From positions 1-64,000 of the forward strand of contig CAUVYH020000018.1 in NCBI GenBank assembly GCA_963556065.3: a DNA stretch of 64,000 nucleotides, written 5' to 3'. Of this stretch, positions 8,206-16,871 are shown piece after piece. A program made the translations under genes and the position numbers. Numbering within the stretch: the first letter of the stretch is position 1; every line of letters starts with the position of its first letter. The notes under the pieces are model-generated. The model did no database searches. It was not told where the DNA came from and worked only from the letters and a program-made list of their open reading frames with translations. The stretch comes from JBAXTE01 sp963556065 (GTDB lineage Bacteria > Bacteroidota > Bacteroidia > Bacteroidales > WCHB1-69).

Positions 8206-9148
8206 ACACTTTGTCGATAAGTTCCTGATATTCTTCGCGCACATTGCTATTCACCGTTATACCACCTCCACTGTGATAGACCAAGCCTTCATCGGTTTGT
8301 TCTACGAATCGGATCATAACCGAAGAATCAAGCGAACTGCCGTCAAAAACACCCATTACACCGGTATAATATCCCCGAGGCGAAGTTTCAACCGCTTTAA
8401 TGATTTCTAAGGTTTTCGGTTTGGGAGCGCCGGATATTGACCCTGCAGGAAGCAGCTTTTCCAAGATTGTACCTAACTGTCCATGCCAATCTTCTGGCAA
8501 TGTCCCCTGAATTTCGGAACTTACCTGCAATAGCGTTTTATGATTGGTCTCGATGCGTTCTATGTAGCGGTATCGGGTTAACTTTACATGAGTAGCTACG
8601 CGATTCAAATCGTTTCGGATTAAATCAACGATCGTATTATGCTCATCAATCTCTTTTATGTTATTGAGAAGCTGCACTTCTGCATCGGGTAATGCTGCAT
8701 CTATGGTTCCTTTCATCGGATATGATGAAATTGTATTTCCGGTAATTCTCACAAAAGTTTCGGGAGAAAACACCGTAAATCGTCCCGGTACATACAATCG
8801 ATATGGAGCCTTGGCTTCAAAAAAAAGCATTTTAAGCCCCAATGAAGTTTCAATAGGAGTTATAGCCGTTAAATTCAGTAAAAAACTGTCCCCCCTAGTA
8901 AGATGTTCCATTACCTTAGCAAATTGCCGTTGATAATCTTCAAATGCAATTGCCTTTTTTAAAAACGTAAACGGCAAATGAAATTTCGGATAAGTAACGT
9001 TCCGGTAATACGGAAAATCAATTAAAATATTCTGAGCATTTATCGGTAAATCCTCTATTATTGCACGCGTACACTCAAAATCAATAACAAATAAAAAAGG
9101 TTGTTTACACGCAGCTTTTTCGTTAATAGCATTCCAAATGTCGTTCAT
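8189..9148 (-). CDS. pabB: Aminodeoxychorismate synthase component I
   Basis: A 319-residue protein of the chorismate-binding enzyme superfamily, shorter than full-length PabB because the N-terminal domain is reduced. Visible core motifs are DLIRNDLNRV, GSISGAPKPKT and GYYTGVMG, and the C-terminal segment ends RFVEQTDEG. PabB converts chorismate plus ammonia to aminodeoxychorismate. The overlapping pabC gene would then release pyruvate to give p-aminobenzoate. The ATG at 9148 is preferred over a TTG four codons upstream. No glutamine amidotransferase (PabA) is encoded nearby. Confidence 0.85.
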   Translation of the reverse strand: MNDIWNAINEKAACKQPFLFVIDFECTRAIIEDLPINAQNILIDFPYYRNVTYPKFHLPFTFLKKAIAFEDYQRQFAKVMEHLTRGDSFLLNLTAITPIETSLGLKMLFFEAKAPYRLYVPGRFTVFSPETFVRITGNTISSYPMKGTIDAALPDAEVQLLNNIKEIDEHNTIVDLIRNDLNRVATHVKLTRYRYIERIETNHKTLLQVSSEIQGTLPEDWHGQLGTILEKLLPAGSISGAPKPKTLEIIKAVETSPRGYYTGVMGVFDGSSLDSSVMIRFVEQTDEGLVYHSGGGITVNSNVREEYQELIDKVYVPTV

Positions 9149-9190
9149 TGTATAACCCAAGTTAATTTGTAAATTCTCCGCATTTGGCTA

Positions 9191-11014
9191 TTACTTCACA
9201 TACACATTATAAGTATAAGGTACCGGAAGCGGTTCTCTATCGGGAATAATAAACGGATACGTCTGTTTAGCATACTTATCGCCGGTAATAATCAATTTAT
9301 AATTTCCAGGAGGTGCAATAATGGCAAATTCTCCCGACTTACCACTGGGAGCATAACGATATAACACTTTTTCGTTATTGGGGCTTACCAGGAGCAGCTT
9401 GGTATTGAGCGGCTTTAGTGCCTCAGCATAAACAGACTGAGCCGTGGGAAGTTTTGTGGTGGTAAGGGATGTAAGAATTTCCTCCGATTTTGCCAATGTT
9501 TTCTGAAATAGCGCCTTTTTTGTTATCCCTGCTGTCGTAGTATCCGATTCTATGTCTGCAATAGACTTTTGTAGAGAGGTGATTTTTGTATTTAAAACCT
9601 CTACCTCTTTTTGAATATTGTCAAGATTTGCTTTAGCCACCGATATTTCCTTCTGATGAGCTTCCTCTACATCCACACTATCCTTATTAAACACATGGCC
9701 TATGTAGGTAGCATAAGGAGCCGGAAAATCGAGAAAGGTCACTTTGTAAACATCCAGGTCGCCGAAACCGCCGTCGCGAGCATCGTGCATGTAAGCATAA
9801 CGCCCCGACTTGGAAAAGGATATTGTTTTATTGTCATCCGGAGTATTAATCGGATAACCTAAATTTTCAGGCTTTGTAAAAGTATTTGTTTTAGGGTTCC
9901 ATGTCGTTTTAAATAAATCCAGCCCCCCCATTCCATAATGCCCCGACGAGGCAAAATAAAGTGTTTTTCCGTCAGGTGCAAGGTATGGAAAATCTTCATC
10001 AAATTCAGTATTGATCGTATCCCCTAAATTAATTGCCTTACTCCACTCCCCTGTGGGCAATTTAAAAGACATCCACAAGTCGCTTTTCCCTTTGCCTTCC
10101 GGACGTTTTGAAGCGAAGAAAACAGTATTTTTATCTGGACTGATTGATGCTGCGGTTTCAATATACGAAGAGTTAACCGATAAATAATCTGCTTTTTGGT
10201 ATGATCTTCCTTTTTTTGAAGAAATAAAGATATCGTCCATTCCTTTTTCGCTATAGATATAGATTAGCAAATCGTTGCCATCCGCAGTCATGCCCACACT
10301 CTCTTCAATTAAGTAAGAATTTATAGCCGAAGAGACCCGCTTTGCTTTCGACCATTTATCCCCCTCTAAATTGGAAATAAAAACATCAGCTGTACGTAGT
10401 CCATCCACATCATCCATATTCCCTGTATTTCCACTTCGCCGGGAAGTAAAAAACAAGGTCGTTTCATTTGCATCGATAAACGGATTATAATCAGGATATG
10501 GGCTATTGATTTCCGGACCTAAATTATCAAGACGAACATTCACTCGTTTTTTATAGATTTCCTTAGCTTGGTTACACATTTCAATCATTCGCTTTGCCGA
10601 TACAGGCAAATCTTTTTCTTTATCGTGAAGCAACTTTCTAAACTTTTCAAAGCAAACAATGGCATCGTCAAATCGGTAAGCAAGCATGTATGCTCGACCC
10701 AAATCATAAAATGCATACGGATCGGCCTTGGAATCCTTAACGACCATTTCAAAATGCGGAATTGCCTTTATCTTATTTACATTTGTACTTAAATATGCAT
10801 AACCTAAAAAAGCTCTGTACGACAAATTATCCGGCTCTTCCCTTACTAATATTTCAAATTCTTTAATCGCAGAATTAAAATTTCCACTTTTAATTAATTG
10901 CATTGCTTTTTCGGGGTTTCCCTTTTGAAGGGGTTCTATCTTCTTTTGAGCTATTACACTGTTACAACTTAACGCAACCAGAATGAAGTAAAAATAAAAA
11001 ATTCTTTGTAACAT
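9191..11014 (-). CDS. TPR/PD40 beta-propeller protein (PorE-like, no OmpA domain)
   Basis: A 607-residue secreted protein. The hydrophobic signal segment contains a cysteine (LVALSCNS) that could serve as a lipobox or simply as the signal peptide ending in IAQ. TPR-like repeats span about residues 30-140. WD40-like PD40 propeller repeats follow (TLFFTSRRSG, TVFFASKRPEG and TLYFASSGHYG are three clear blades). A coiled-coil segment comes next (about residues 455-530), and a C-terminal beta domain resembles carboxypeptidase-regulatory or CNA-B modules. The order TPR-PD40 recalls the T9SS-associated PorE family, but the OmpA-like peptidoglycan-binding domain is missing. It is probably a periplasmic or outer-membrane-associated protein. 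Confidence 0.7.
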   Translation of the reverse strand: MLQRIFYFYFILVALSCNSVIAQKKIEPLQKGNPEKAMQLIKSGNFNSAIKEFEILVREEPDNLSYRAFLGYAYLSTNVNKIKAIPHFEMVVKDSKADPYAFYDLGRAYMLAYRFDDAIVCFEKFRKLLHDKEKDLPVSAKRMIEMCNQAKEIYKKRVNVRLDNLGPEINSPYPDYNPFIDANETTLFFTSRRSGNTGNMDDVDGLRTADVFISNLEGDKWSKAKRVSSAINSYLIEESVGMTADGNDLLIYIYSEKGMDDIFISSKKGRSYQKADYLSVNSSYIETAASISPDKNTVFFASKRPEGKGKSDLWMSFKLPTGEWSKAINLGDTINTEFDEDFPYLAPDGKTLYFASSGHYGMGGLDLFKTTWNPKTNTFTKPENLGYPINTPDDNKTISFSKSGRYAYMHDARDGGFGDLDVYKVTFLDFPAPYATYIGHVFNKDSVDVEEAHQKEISVAKANLDNIQKEVEVLNTKITSLQKSIADIESDTTTAGITKKALFQKTLAKSEEILTSLTTTKLPTAQSVYAEALKPLNTKLLLVSPNNEKVLYRYAPSGKSGEFAIIAPPGNYKLIITGDKYAKQTYPFIIPDREPLPVPYTYNVYVK

Positions 11015-11318
11015 ACTTTGTTCCAAGACTTATAATTAATAATAGTTGCGAATTTAGTTTTTTTTTCATACACACTCATCCTAAAAAAATAAAAAATAAT
11101 AGCTATTGCTTGTTAATAACATCATAACCCACTGAATATATTGACTTTAATTGATGATAAACCATAATTTCAAGGAATCCATCATGTAGCCTTTTAAAAG
11201 GCAGCAAAATTCAAATCAGCAACATCCAAAAGATATCCTTAACTTTACAGGCGAGACGATCAAACATGCTTTCTTCAAAAGAAAAATCATTAATTTCGAA
11301 AAAAATATCACGAAAAGG
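11015..11318. other. Non-coding stretch before rpmG
   Basis: About 300 bp between divergent genes. It is AT-rich and contains no supportable gene. The rpmB (L28) gene that usually precedes rpmG in Bacteroidota is not here. Confidence 0.5.
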
Positions 11319-11349
11319 TTTGAAATTGTAAAAAAACATTGTAACTTTG
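11319..11349 (+). promoter_or_regulatory. rpmG promoter
   Basis: A perfect Bacteroidota promoter: TTTG at 11319-11322 and TAACTTTG at 11342-11349, with 19 bp between. The rpmG ATG is 40 bp downstream. Confidence 0.75.
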
Positions 11350-11388
11350 CACTCCCGAAAAAAGGTACAACGATAAAATTATATAACA

Positions 11389-11577
11389 ATGGCAAAGAAA
11401 AATAAAGAAGCACGTCAGCAAATTATCTTGGAATGTACAGAGCAAAAAGCTTCAGGTGTTCCCGGTATGTCACGCTACATTAGTACCAAAAATAAAAAAA
11501 ACACACCGGAACGATTGGAGCTAAAGAAATTTAATCCTTTTTTACGCAAAGTAACGGTTCACAAAGAAATTAAGTAA
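11389..11577 (+). CDS. rpmG: 50S ribosomal protein L33
   Basis: A 62-residue basic protein with the L33 signature (ILECTEQKASGVPGMSRYI, then NTPERLELKKFNP). It is the Bacteroidota form, which lacks the zinc-binding cysteine pairs found in some L33 proteins. L33 binds 23S rRNA near the E site. It is followed 27 bp later by the DUF4295 gene and then ftsY, an arrangement conserved in Bacteroidota. Confidence 0.95.
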   Translation: MAKKNKEARQQIILECTEQKASGVPGMSRYISTKNKKNTPERLELKKFNPFLRKVTVHKEIK

Positions 11578-11604
11578 ATTTAAAACGATTAACGATTTAC
11601 AATT

Positions 11605-11760
11605 ATGGCAAAGAAAGTAGTTGCAACCCTGAAAAAATCATCAGGAAAAGATTTTGCGAAAGTAGTTAAAACAGAACGTTCTCCCAAAACAGGTGCTTAT
11701 GTTTTTAAAGAAACTATCGTAGCTACCGATATGATTCAAGAATTTTTAGCTCAAAAATAA
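11605..11760 (+). CDS. DUF4295 small basic protein
   Basis: A 51-residue lysine-rich protein starting MAKKVVATLKKSSGKDF and containing RSPKTGAYVFKE. This is the hallmark of the DUF4295 family, which is restricted to Bacteroidota and encoded directly downstream of L33. The size, charge and location suggest a ribosome-associated protein; the function is not known. A terminator follows at 11781-11816. Confidence 0.88.
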   Translation: MAKKVVATLKKSSGKDFAKVVKTERSPKTGAYVFKETIVATDMIQEFLAQK

Positions 11761-11780
11761 AAATATTCTCGATAGCATTT

Positions 11781-11816
11781 AAAACGAAGCCAATTCCTAT
11801 TGACTTCGTTTTTTTA
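11781..11816 (+). terminator. Terminator of the rpmG-DUF4295 unit
   Basis: A 14-base stem (AAAACGAAGCCAAT pairing with ATTGACTTCGTTTT, one G-U pair) with a short loop, followed by a T-run to 11815. It lies 20 bp after the DUF4295 stop. Confidence 0.75.
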
Positions 11817-11820
11817 TTTA

Positions 11821-11853
11821 TTGACATCTATCATTATATTTTTTGTACATTTG
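11821..11853 (+). promoter_or_regulatory. ftsY promoter
   Basis: TTG at 11821-11823 and a perfect -7 box TACATTTG at 11846-11853. The 22 bp spacing is slightly long for the Bacteroidota consensus. The ftsY start is 22 bp downstream of the -7 box. Confidence 0.55.
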
Positions 11854-11875
11854 TAGAAAATAAACGACATTAGTT

Positions 11876-12826
11876 ATGGGATTTTTATCGTTTTTTACGA
11901 AAGAGCGAAAAGAGACACTAAACAAAGGGTTAGAAGCCACCAAAACCTCTTTTTTTTCTAAAATATCAAAATCGATTATCGGAAAATCGACCATTGATGA
12001 GGAAGTTTTGGATCGTTTGGAAGAAATCTTGGTTACTTCCGATGTAGGAGTTGAAACCACACTTAAGATTATTCGTCGCATTGAGCAACGTGTTGCTAAA
12101 GACAAGTATCTCGGCACTTCGGAATTGAACCAACTATTAAAAGACGAAATTGCGGCACTCTTAGCTGAGAATAATATAAATTTAGCTCAGGATTTTGAGT
12201 TGCCTGAACAAACAAAGCCCTATGTAATTATGGTTGTTGGTGTTAATGGCGTTGGAAAAACTACGACGATCGGCAAACTTGCTCATCAATATAAGCAAAA
12301 AGGATATTCTGTTGTTTTAGGAGCTTCCGATACATTCAGAGCCGCTGCTGTTGACCAATTAAGCATTTGGGCAAAACGAGTTGATGTACCCATCGTCTCA
12401 CACGGCATGAATGCAGATCCGGCTGCTGTAGCTTTCGACACTGTTACTTCCGCTTTTGCAAAAAAATATGATGTCGTGATTATCGATACTGCCGGACGCC
12501 TTCACAATAAGATTAACCTAATGAACGAGTTGAGTAAAATCAAGAATGTCATGAAAAAGGTAATTCCTGATGCTCCACACGAAATTTTACTTGTGCTTGA
12601 TGCTTCAACCGGGCAAAATGCAATAGAACAAGCGAAACAGTTCACTGCCGCTACAGAAGTTAATGCACTAGCACTTACCAAACTTGACGGTACCGCTAAA
12701 GGAGGTGTAGTAATAGGCATCTCCGACCAATTTAATATACCCGTTAAGTATATAGGAGTAGGTGAAAAAATAGACGACTTGCAAGTTTTCAACCGCGAAG
12801 AATTTGTAGATTCACTCTTTAATTAG
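11876..12826 (+). CDS. ftsY: Signal recognition particle receptor FtsY
   Basis: A 316-residue SRP-family GTPase with the N domain (about residues 25-95) and the G domain after it. The P-loop is GVNGVGKTTT, the SRP-GTPase box is SDTFRAAAVDQL, G3 is DTAGR and G4 is TKLDGTAKGG. The acidic A domain is absent, as is normal in Bacteroidota, so membrane binding must come from the N-terminal amphipathic segment (MGFLSFFTKE). FtsY docks ribosome-SRP complexes at the membrane for co-translational insertion. It leads a tight run of genes: ispH starts 7 bp later. Confidence 0.95.
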   Translation: MGFLSFFTKERKETLNKGLEATKTSFFSKISKSIIGKSTIDEEVLDRLEEILVTSDVGVETTLKIIRRIEQRVAKDKYLGTSELNQLLKDEIAALLAENNINLAQDFELPEQTKPYVIMVVGVNGVGKTTTIGKLAHQYKQKGYSVVLGASDTFRAAAVDQLSIWAKRVDVPIVSHGMNADPAAVAFDTVTSAFAKKYDVVIIDTAGRLHNKINLMNELSKIKNVMKKVIPDAPHEILLVLDASTGQNAIEQAKQFTAATEVNALALTKLDGTAKGGVVIGISDQFNIPVKYIGVGEKIDDLQVFNREEFVDSLFN

Positions 12827-12833
12827 CCGAATC

Positions 12834-13706
12834 ATGGACGTTTTTATCGACAACAACTCCGGCTTCTGTTTTGGAGTAATAAAAGCTATTGATGCTGCAG
12901 AAACACACCTATCTGCAGACGATTCTCCTCTTTTCTGTTTAGGAGAAATTGTACACAACAGCGAAGAAGTAAGTCGATTGGAAAAAGAAGGATTAAAAAC
13001 GATACACAATAACCAAATCAACGAAATTTCCGAACGCCGAATGCTAATCCGCGCACATGGAGAGCCTCCGGAAACTTATGACTTGGCAAAAAAACATCAC
13101 ATTAAGGTTATTGATGCCACTTGCCCCGTTGTGTTAAGGCTCCAGCAAAAGATACGAAAAGGATATCAGGAAATGTTAAAGGTAAATGGACAAATTATTA
13201 TTTTCGGAAAAGAAGGACATGCTGAAGTAAACGGATTAGTTGGGCAAACCGACAACCAAGCCATTGTAATCAGCACGATTAACGATCTTCGTAAAATTGA
13301 CTTTAAACGTCCGGCTCGTCTCTATTCACAAACGACTCAAAGCATTGAGGAATTTAAAGCGTTGGTAAATAAAATCGACCAGTATTATTACAAACAATCT
13401 CCCGATCACTTTGACTTTATGGCATTTGACACCATCTGCCGCCAAGTTGCAAACCGGGCACCACAGCTTAAAAAATTTGCCGCCTCACATCAGGTTATTC
13501 TTTTTGTATCGGGAAAACAAAGTTCAAATGGAAAATACCTGTTTGATGTTTGCAGACAAGCCAATCCCAACAGTTATTTTATCACCTCCGAATCAGAGCT
13601 TAAACCCGACTGGTTCAAACAAACCAAAAGTGTGGGCATTTGCGGTGCAACCTCAACTCCAATGTGGCTTATGAAAAAAGTAGCAAACACCGTTAAATCA
13701 CTATAG
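12834..13706 (+). CDS. ispH: 4-hydroxy-3-methylbut-2-enyl diphosphate reductase
   Basis: A 290-residue IspH (LytB), the last enzyme of the methylerythritol-phosphate isoprenoid pathway. It reduces HMBPP to IPP and DMAPP with a [4Fe-4S] cluster. The three cluster cysteines are visible: C12 in GFCFGV, C97 in DATCPVV and the cysteine of DTICRQVANRAP. The substrate-binding segments RAHGEPP and EGHAEVNG are intact. It starts 7 bp after ftsY and ends 3 bp before recF, so it is co-transcribed. Confidence 0.94.
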   Translation: MDVFIDNNSGFCFGVIKAIDAAETHLSADDSPLFCLGEIVHNSEEVSRLEKEGLKTIHNNQINEISERRMLIRAHGEPPETYDLAKKHHIKVIDATCPVVLRLQQKIRKGYQEMLKVNGQIIIFGKEGHAEVNGLVGQTDNQAIVISTINDLRKIDFKRPARLYSQTTQSIEEFKALVNKIDQYYYKQSPDHFDFMAFDTICRQVANRAPQLKKFAASHQVILFVSGKQSSNGKYLFDVCRQANPNSYFITSESELKPDWFKQTKSVGICGATSTPMWLMKKVANTVKSL

Positions 13707-13709
13707 CTT

Positions 13710-14829
13710 ATGTTTTTACAAAAGTTACAATTGTCAAATTTTAAGAACTACCAAGATTTGGAAATTGAGTTTTCTTCAAAAATAAATTGCTTTGTAGGAG
13801 ACAACGGTTCAGGAAAAACAAATTTACTTGACGCAATTTACTACTTGTCCTTTTGTAAAAGCTATTTTAATGGAATCGACAGCCAAAACATACATCACGG
13901 TCTTGACTTCTTTGCAATCCATGGTCGCTACATTTCTATCTCCGATGAAAGCTCCGACATGGTAAGTTGTATATTAAAACGAAATGAACGCAAAGTTTTA
14001 AAAAATAAACAAAAAAGAATATACTCGACTAGCCGACCATATTGGCAAAATTCCACTAGTCATGGTATCACCCTACGATATTGATTTAATTAACGAAGGA
14101 AGTGAATTTCGCCGTAAATACTTCGACTCTGTGCTATCACAATTCGATAAAAACTATTTAAATGATATCGTCCAATATCAAAAAATATTATTACAGCGCA
14201 ATGCACTGCTCAAGCGATTTGCCGAAACTTATACATTCGACTACCCATCGCTGCAATTATGGGACGATCAAATAATTAATACAGGCCGTCGTATTCACGA
14301 AAAGCGCAAACAATTTTTAGAAGAATTTCAACCCATCATCCAACATTATTTTAAAGAAATATCGGGGGGTGCTGAAAACATAACTATTCATTACGAATCT
14401 CAACTAATGAAAAAAGATTTCCCAACCTTACTTAAAGATGCCGTCGAAAATGACCGTATGGCTCAATACAGCACTGTTGGAATTCATAAGGACGACTATT
14501 TTTTCTTAATGGACGACTTTCCATTAAAACGATTCGGATCGCAGGGACAACAAAAAACATTTTTAGTAGCGCTAAAATTAGCACAATTCGAAAGCACGAC
14601 TAAAATTAAAAATATCAAACCGATTCTTCTTCTCGACGATATTTTCGATAAGCTTGATGATAAACGTGTCGGGTATCTCATTAACATGGTAGGAAACAAT
14701 AACTTCGGACAGGTTTTTATATCCGATACCCAAACGGAAAGAATTTCGTCAATTTTCAGCAAATTTCACATCGAACATTCAATTTTTGCCATATCAAATG
14801 CATCAATCACTCCTTTAAACACAGAATAA
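13710..14829 (+). pseudogene. recF: RecF, interrupted by a +1 frameshift (possible sequencing error)
   Basis: Two reading frames together encode a complete RecF of about 372 residues. The first frame (13710-14084) has the N-terminal SMC-like ATPase start FKNYQDLEIEF and the Walker A GDNGSGKTN (residues 29-37). The second frame (usable until 14829) has the central helical part, the signature GSQGQQKTF and the Walker B LLLDDIFDKLDD. The switch falls at the A6 run 14011-14016. Deleting one A gives the continuous and family-typical stretch KNKQKEYTRLADHIGK, then IPLVMVSPYDIDLI. RecF loads RecA with RecO and RecR at ssDNA gaps. Either the gene is mutated or the homopolymer is miscalled. It is packed between ispH (3 bp) and the DUF721 gene (1 bp). 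Confidence 0.9.
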
Positions 14830-14830
14830 A

Positions 14831-15118
14831 ATGAGAGATAACAGCATCTGGATTGGGGAAGCAATTCAACAATTTTTACAGGAATACAAAAGCAGCGACA
14901 AGCTTAAAGAAGCAAAAATAAATAGCGAATGGGCTAAGATTGTAGGTCCTGTGTTTTCACGGCACACAGTTAGCATTTACCTTAAACAGCGGTATCTTTA
15001 TGTGCGAATGGATGCTGCATCGGTAAAGCACGAACTATATATGGCACGAAATGCCTTAATCAGGGCAATAAATAAGGAATTGGGTGAAGAAGCTATTGAA
15101 AAAATTATGTTGCAGTAG
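14831..15118 (+). CDS. DUF721 (DciA-like) protein
   Basis: A 95-residue protein of the DUF721 family. The core pattern is W-x-x-I-V-G at about residues 36-43, then LYVRMDAASVKHELYMARNALI. The family includes DciA, the ancestral loader of the replicative helicase DnaB, and it is commonly encoded next to recF. Here it starts one base after the recF stop. Short DUF721 proteins of Bacteroidota have not been tested directly as far as I can tell, so the helicase-loader role is inferred from the family. Confidence 0.8.
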   Translation: MRDNSIWIGEAIQQFLQEYKSSDKLKEAKINSEWAKIVGPVFSRHTVSIYLKQRYLYVRMDAASVKHELYMARNALIRAINKELGEEAIEKIMLQ

Positions 15119-15122
15119 TCCG

Positions 15123-15881
15123 CTAATAATAATCGTATCGAGCACCAAAATGAAAGCTTAGATAAAACGAAAGAAAGTAATATTGTTTTGGGTTATAGGC
15201 CATCAACTGAATAGGATAAGGATACACATCAAGAATAGCTCCTAAATCAAGGCTTCTCACCGTATGATCGTCGGACCCGAATTCAAAACTGAACCCACTT
15301 TTCAAGTATCCCCCCGGATGAGGCGTTATTTCGAACCAACCTTTACCTAACGGCCCTCCCCCATATATATTATCCAAGTCATGCTCGGCCGGATCGTATT
15401 TTTCAATATCAATAATCGGCAAAAAGTCAACAGTATCCAACTTAATAATATAAAGGTAAACCGGAGAGGTTAATGCCAAAGAAAATCCACCATAATAAAA
15501 ATAGCGAACTTCCGTTCCTCCCCAATATGGCTTTAAGTTTAATACATGCTGAGTACCTATGCCTGCACGCAAAACGGTCATTCGATTTAGTTTACCGTAA
15601 GAATAGCTTTTAGCCCCCGAATAATACGGGTTTCTACCCTTAATTTCTTTATCGTGCTTCATTGTGTTGAATTCCAATTCAAAAAAATGCTTCTGAAGAA
15701 CTGTTTTTTGCAATCCTTTACGATAGCCGAATCCCCAACCATTGGAATGAAGCATTACAAAACCATTCCACTCCTTTCTTAGAATCGATTTTCCATAATC
15801 ATCCCCCACTTCCTGTGCATTGACCGATGAAAGTAAAAGCAAGAACAGAACAAATGCACCACAAAACTTTTTATTAAACAT
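15123..15881 (-). CDS. Predicted outer-membrane beta-barrel protein
   Basis: A 252-residue protein with a clear signal peptide (residues 1-22, ending VNAQ). The mature chain has alternating aromatic strands rich in glycine and tyrosine and a C-terminal aromatic residue, consistent with a small outer-membrane barrel. I recognise it only as the kind of conserved hypothetical protein common in Bacteroidota. It converges on the DUF721 gene with 4 bp between the stop codons and no visible terminator. Function unknown. Confidence 0.6.
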   Translation of the reverse strand: MFNKKFCGAFVLFLLLLSSVNAQEVGDDYGKSILRKEWNGFVMLHSNGWGFGYRKGLQKTVLQKHFFELEFNTMKHDKEIKGRNPYYSGAKSYSYGKLNRMTVLRAGIGTQHVLNLKPYWGGTEVRYFYYGGFSLALTSPVYLYIIKLDTVDFLPIIDIEKYDPAEHDLDNIYGGGPLGKGWFEITPHPGGYLKSGFSFEFGSDDHTVRSLDLGAILDVYPYPIQLMAYNPKQYYFLSFYLSFHFGARYDYY

Positions 15882-15923
15882 AATAAAATATTTGGGGAAA
15901 TAAATACAATAATAACCTATAAC

Positions 15924-16067
15924 TTATGAAGCCAATTGAGTCGTAACGCTAGGATGAGCAGTTGAATTAAAGCCATACGCAGGGCAACGTTCGTGTGTTT
16001 TACAAGATGAAAAAGCAACCGCTGCAACCAATAAAAATGCTACGATAATCAGATCTCTTTTTTTCAT
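15924..16067 (-). CDS. Small lipoprotein
   Basis: A 47-residue protein. It has a type II signal peptide (MKKRDLIIVAFLLVAAVAF, then SSC) whose lipobox cysteine is residue 22, followed by 25 mature residues containing the motif CPAYG. Tiny lipoproteins with a CPAYG motif occur widely in Bacteroidota and their role is unknown. It lies 42 bp upstream of the outer-membrane protein gene in the same direction. A TATATTTG box (minus strand, 16109-16116) could be its promoter. Confidence 0.7.
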   Translation of the reverse strand: MKKRDLIIVAFLLVAAVAFSSCKTHERCPAYGFNSTAHPSVTTQLAS

Positions 16068-16199
16068 TATATTTTAGGTGTTAAATTAATAAAACATCAT
16101 CACAAATGCAAATATAAGCAAAATTGCGTTAATTTTGGACAGAATTTATATGGGCACAAAAATAAATATAAACAGATACATGTTAACTAAAATAAAACA

Positions 16200-16871
16200 A
16201 TGATCGAACCTCAAATTGAACAACAATGGAAAGAACAAATATTTGAAGCTTTCCAAACTCCATCATTCGAACGATTGAAAGCATTTTTAGTGGAAGAGCG
16301 GAAATTGAATAAAGTTTTTCCTCCCGGGAAACTCATTTTCAATGCATTTAACCTTACGCCTTTCAGCACGGTAAAAGTAGTTATCATTGGACAGGATCCA
16401 TACCACGGATATGGTCAAGCTCATGGTTTATGCTTCTCCGTTCCTGACGGGATTACCCCTCCTCCATCATTAATCAATATTTTCAAAGAGATTTCCCGCG
16501 ATTTGGGGTATGATGTTCCCCAAAATGGAAATTTAGAAAAGTGGGCAAAGCAAGGTGTTTTGCTTTTAAATGCAACACTTACCGTCAGAGCTAATCAGGC
16601 AGGATCGCATCAGGGAAAAGGTTGGGAAGAATTTACCGATGCCGTAATTAAAACCATTTCGGATCAACTCGAAGGCGTTGTTTTTTTGTTGTGGGGAAAT
16701 TATGCGCAGGCAAAAGCCTCCATAATCGATACAAAAAAGCACCTTGTTTTAAAAGCCGTTCACCCCTCTCCACTTTCGGCTCATCGAGGATTTATCGGAT
16801 GTGGACATTTTTCTAAAACAAATGAGTATCTTTTATCGTTAGGTAAGGAACCAATCGATTGGAAACTATGA
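16200..16871 (+). CDS. ung: Uracil-DNA glycosylase
   Basis: A 223-residue family 1 uracil-DNA glycosylase. The water-activating motif GQDPYHG (catalytic Asp about residue 66), the uracil-binding LLLNATLTV and VFLLWGNYAQ, and the DNA-intercalation loop HPSPLSAHRGF are all intact. It removes uracil from DNA as the first step of base excision repair. The following outer-membrane protein gene overlaps its stop codon by 4 bp. Confidence 0.96.
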   Translation: MIEPQIEQQWKEQIFEAFQTPSFERLKAFLVEERKLNKVFPPGKLIFNAFNLTPFSTVKVVIIGQDPYHGYGQAHGLCFSVPDGITPPPSLINIFKEISRDLGYDVPQNGNLEKWAKQGVLLLNATLTVRANQAGSHQGKGWEEFTDAVIKTISDQLEGVVFLLWGNYAQAKASIIDTKKHLVLKAVHPSPLSAHRGFIGCGHFSKTNEYLLSLGKEPIDWKL

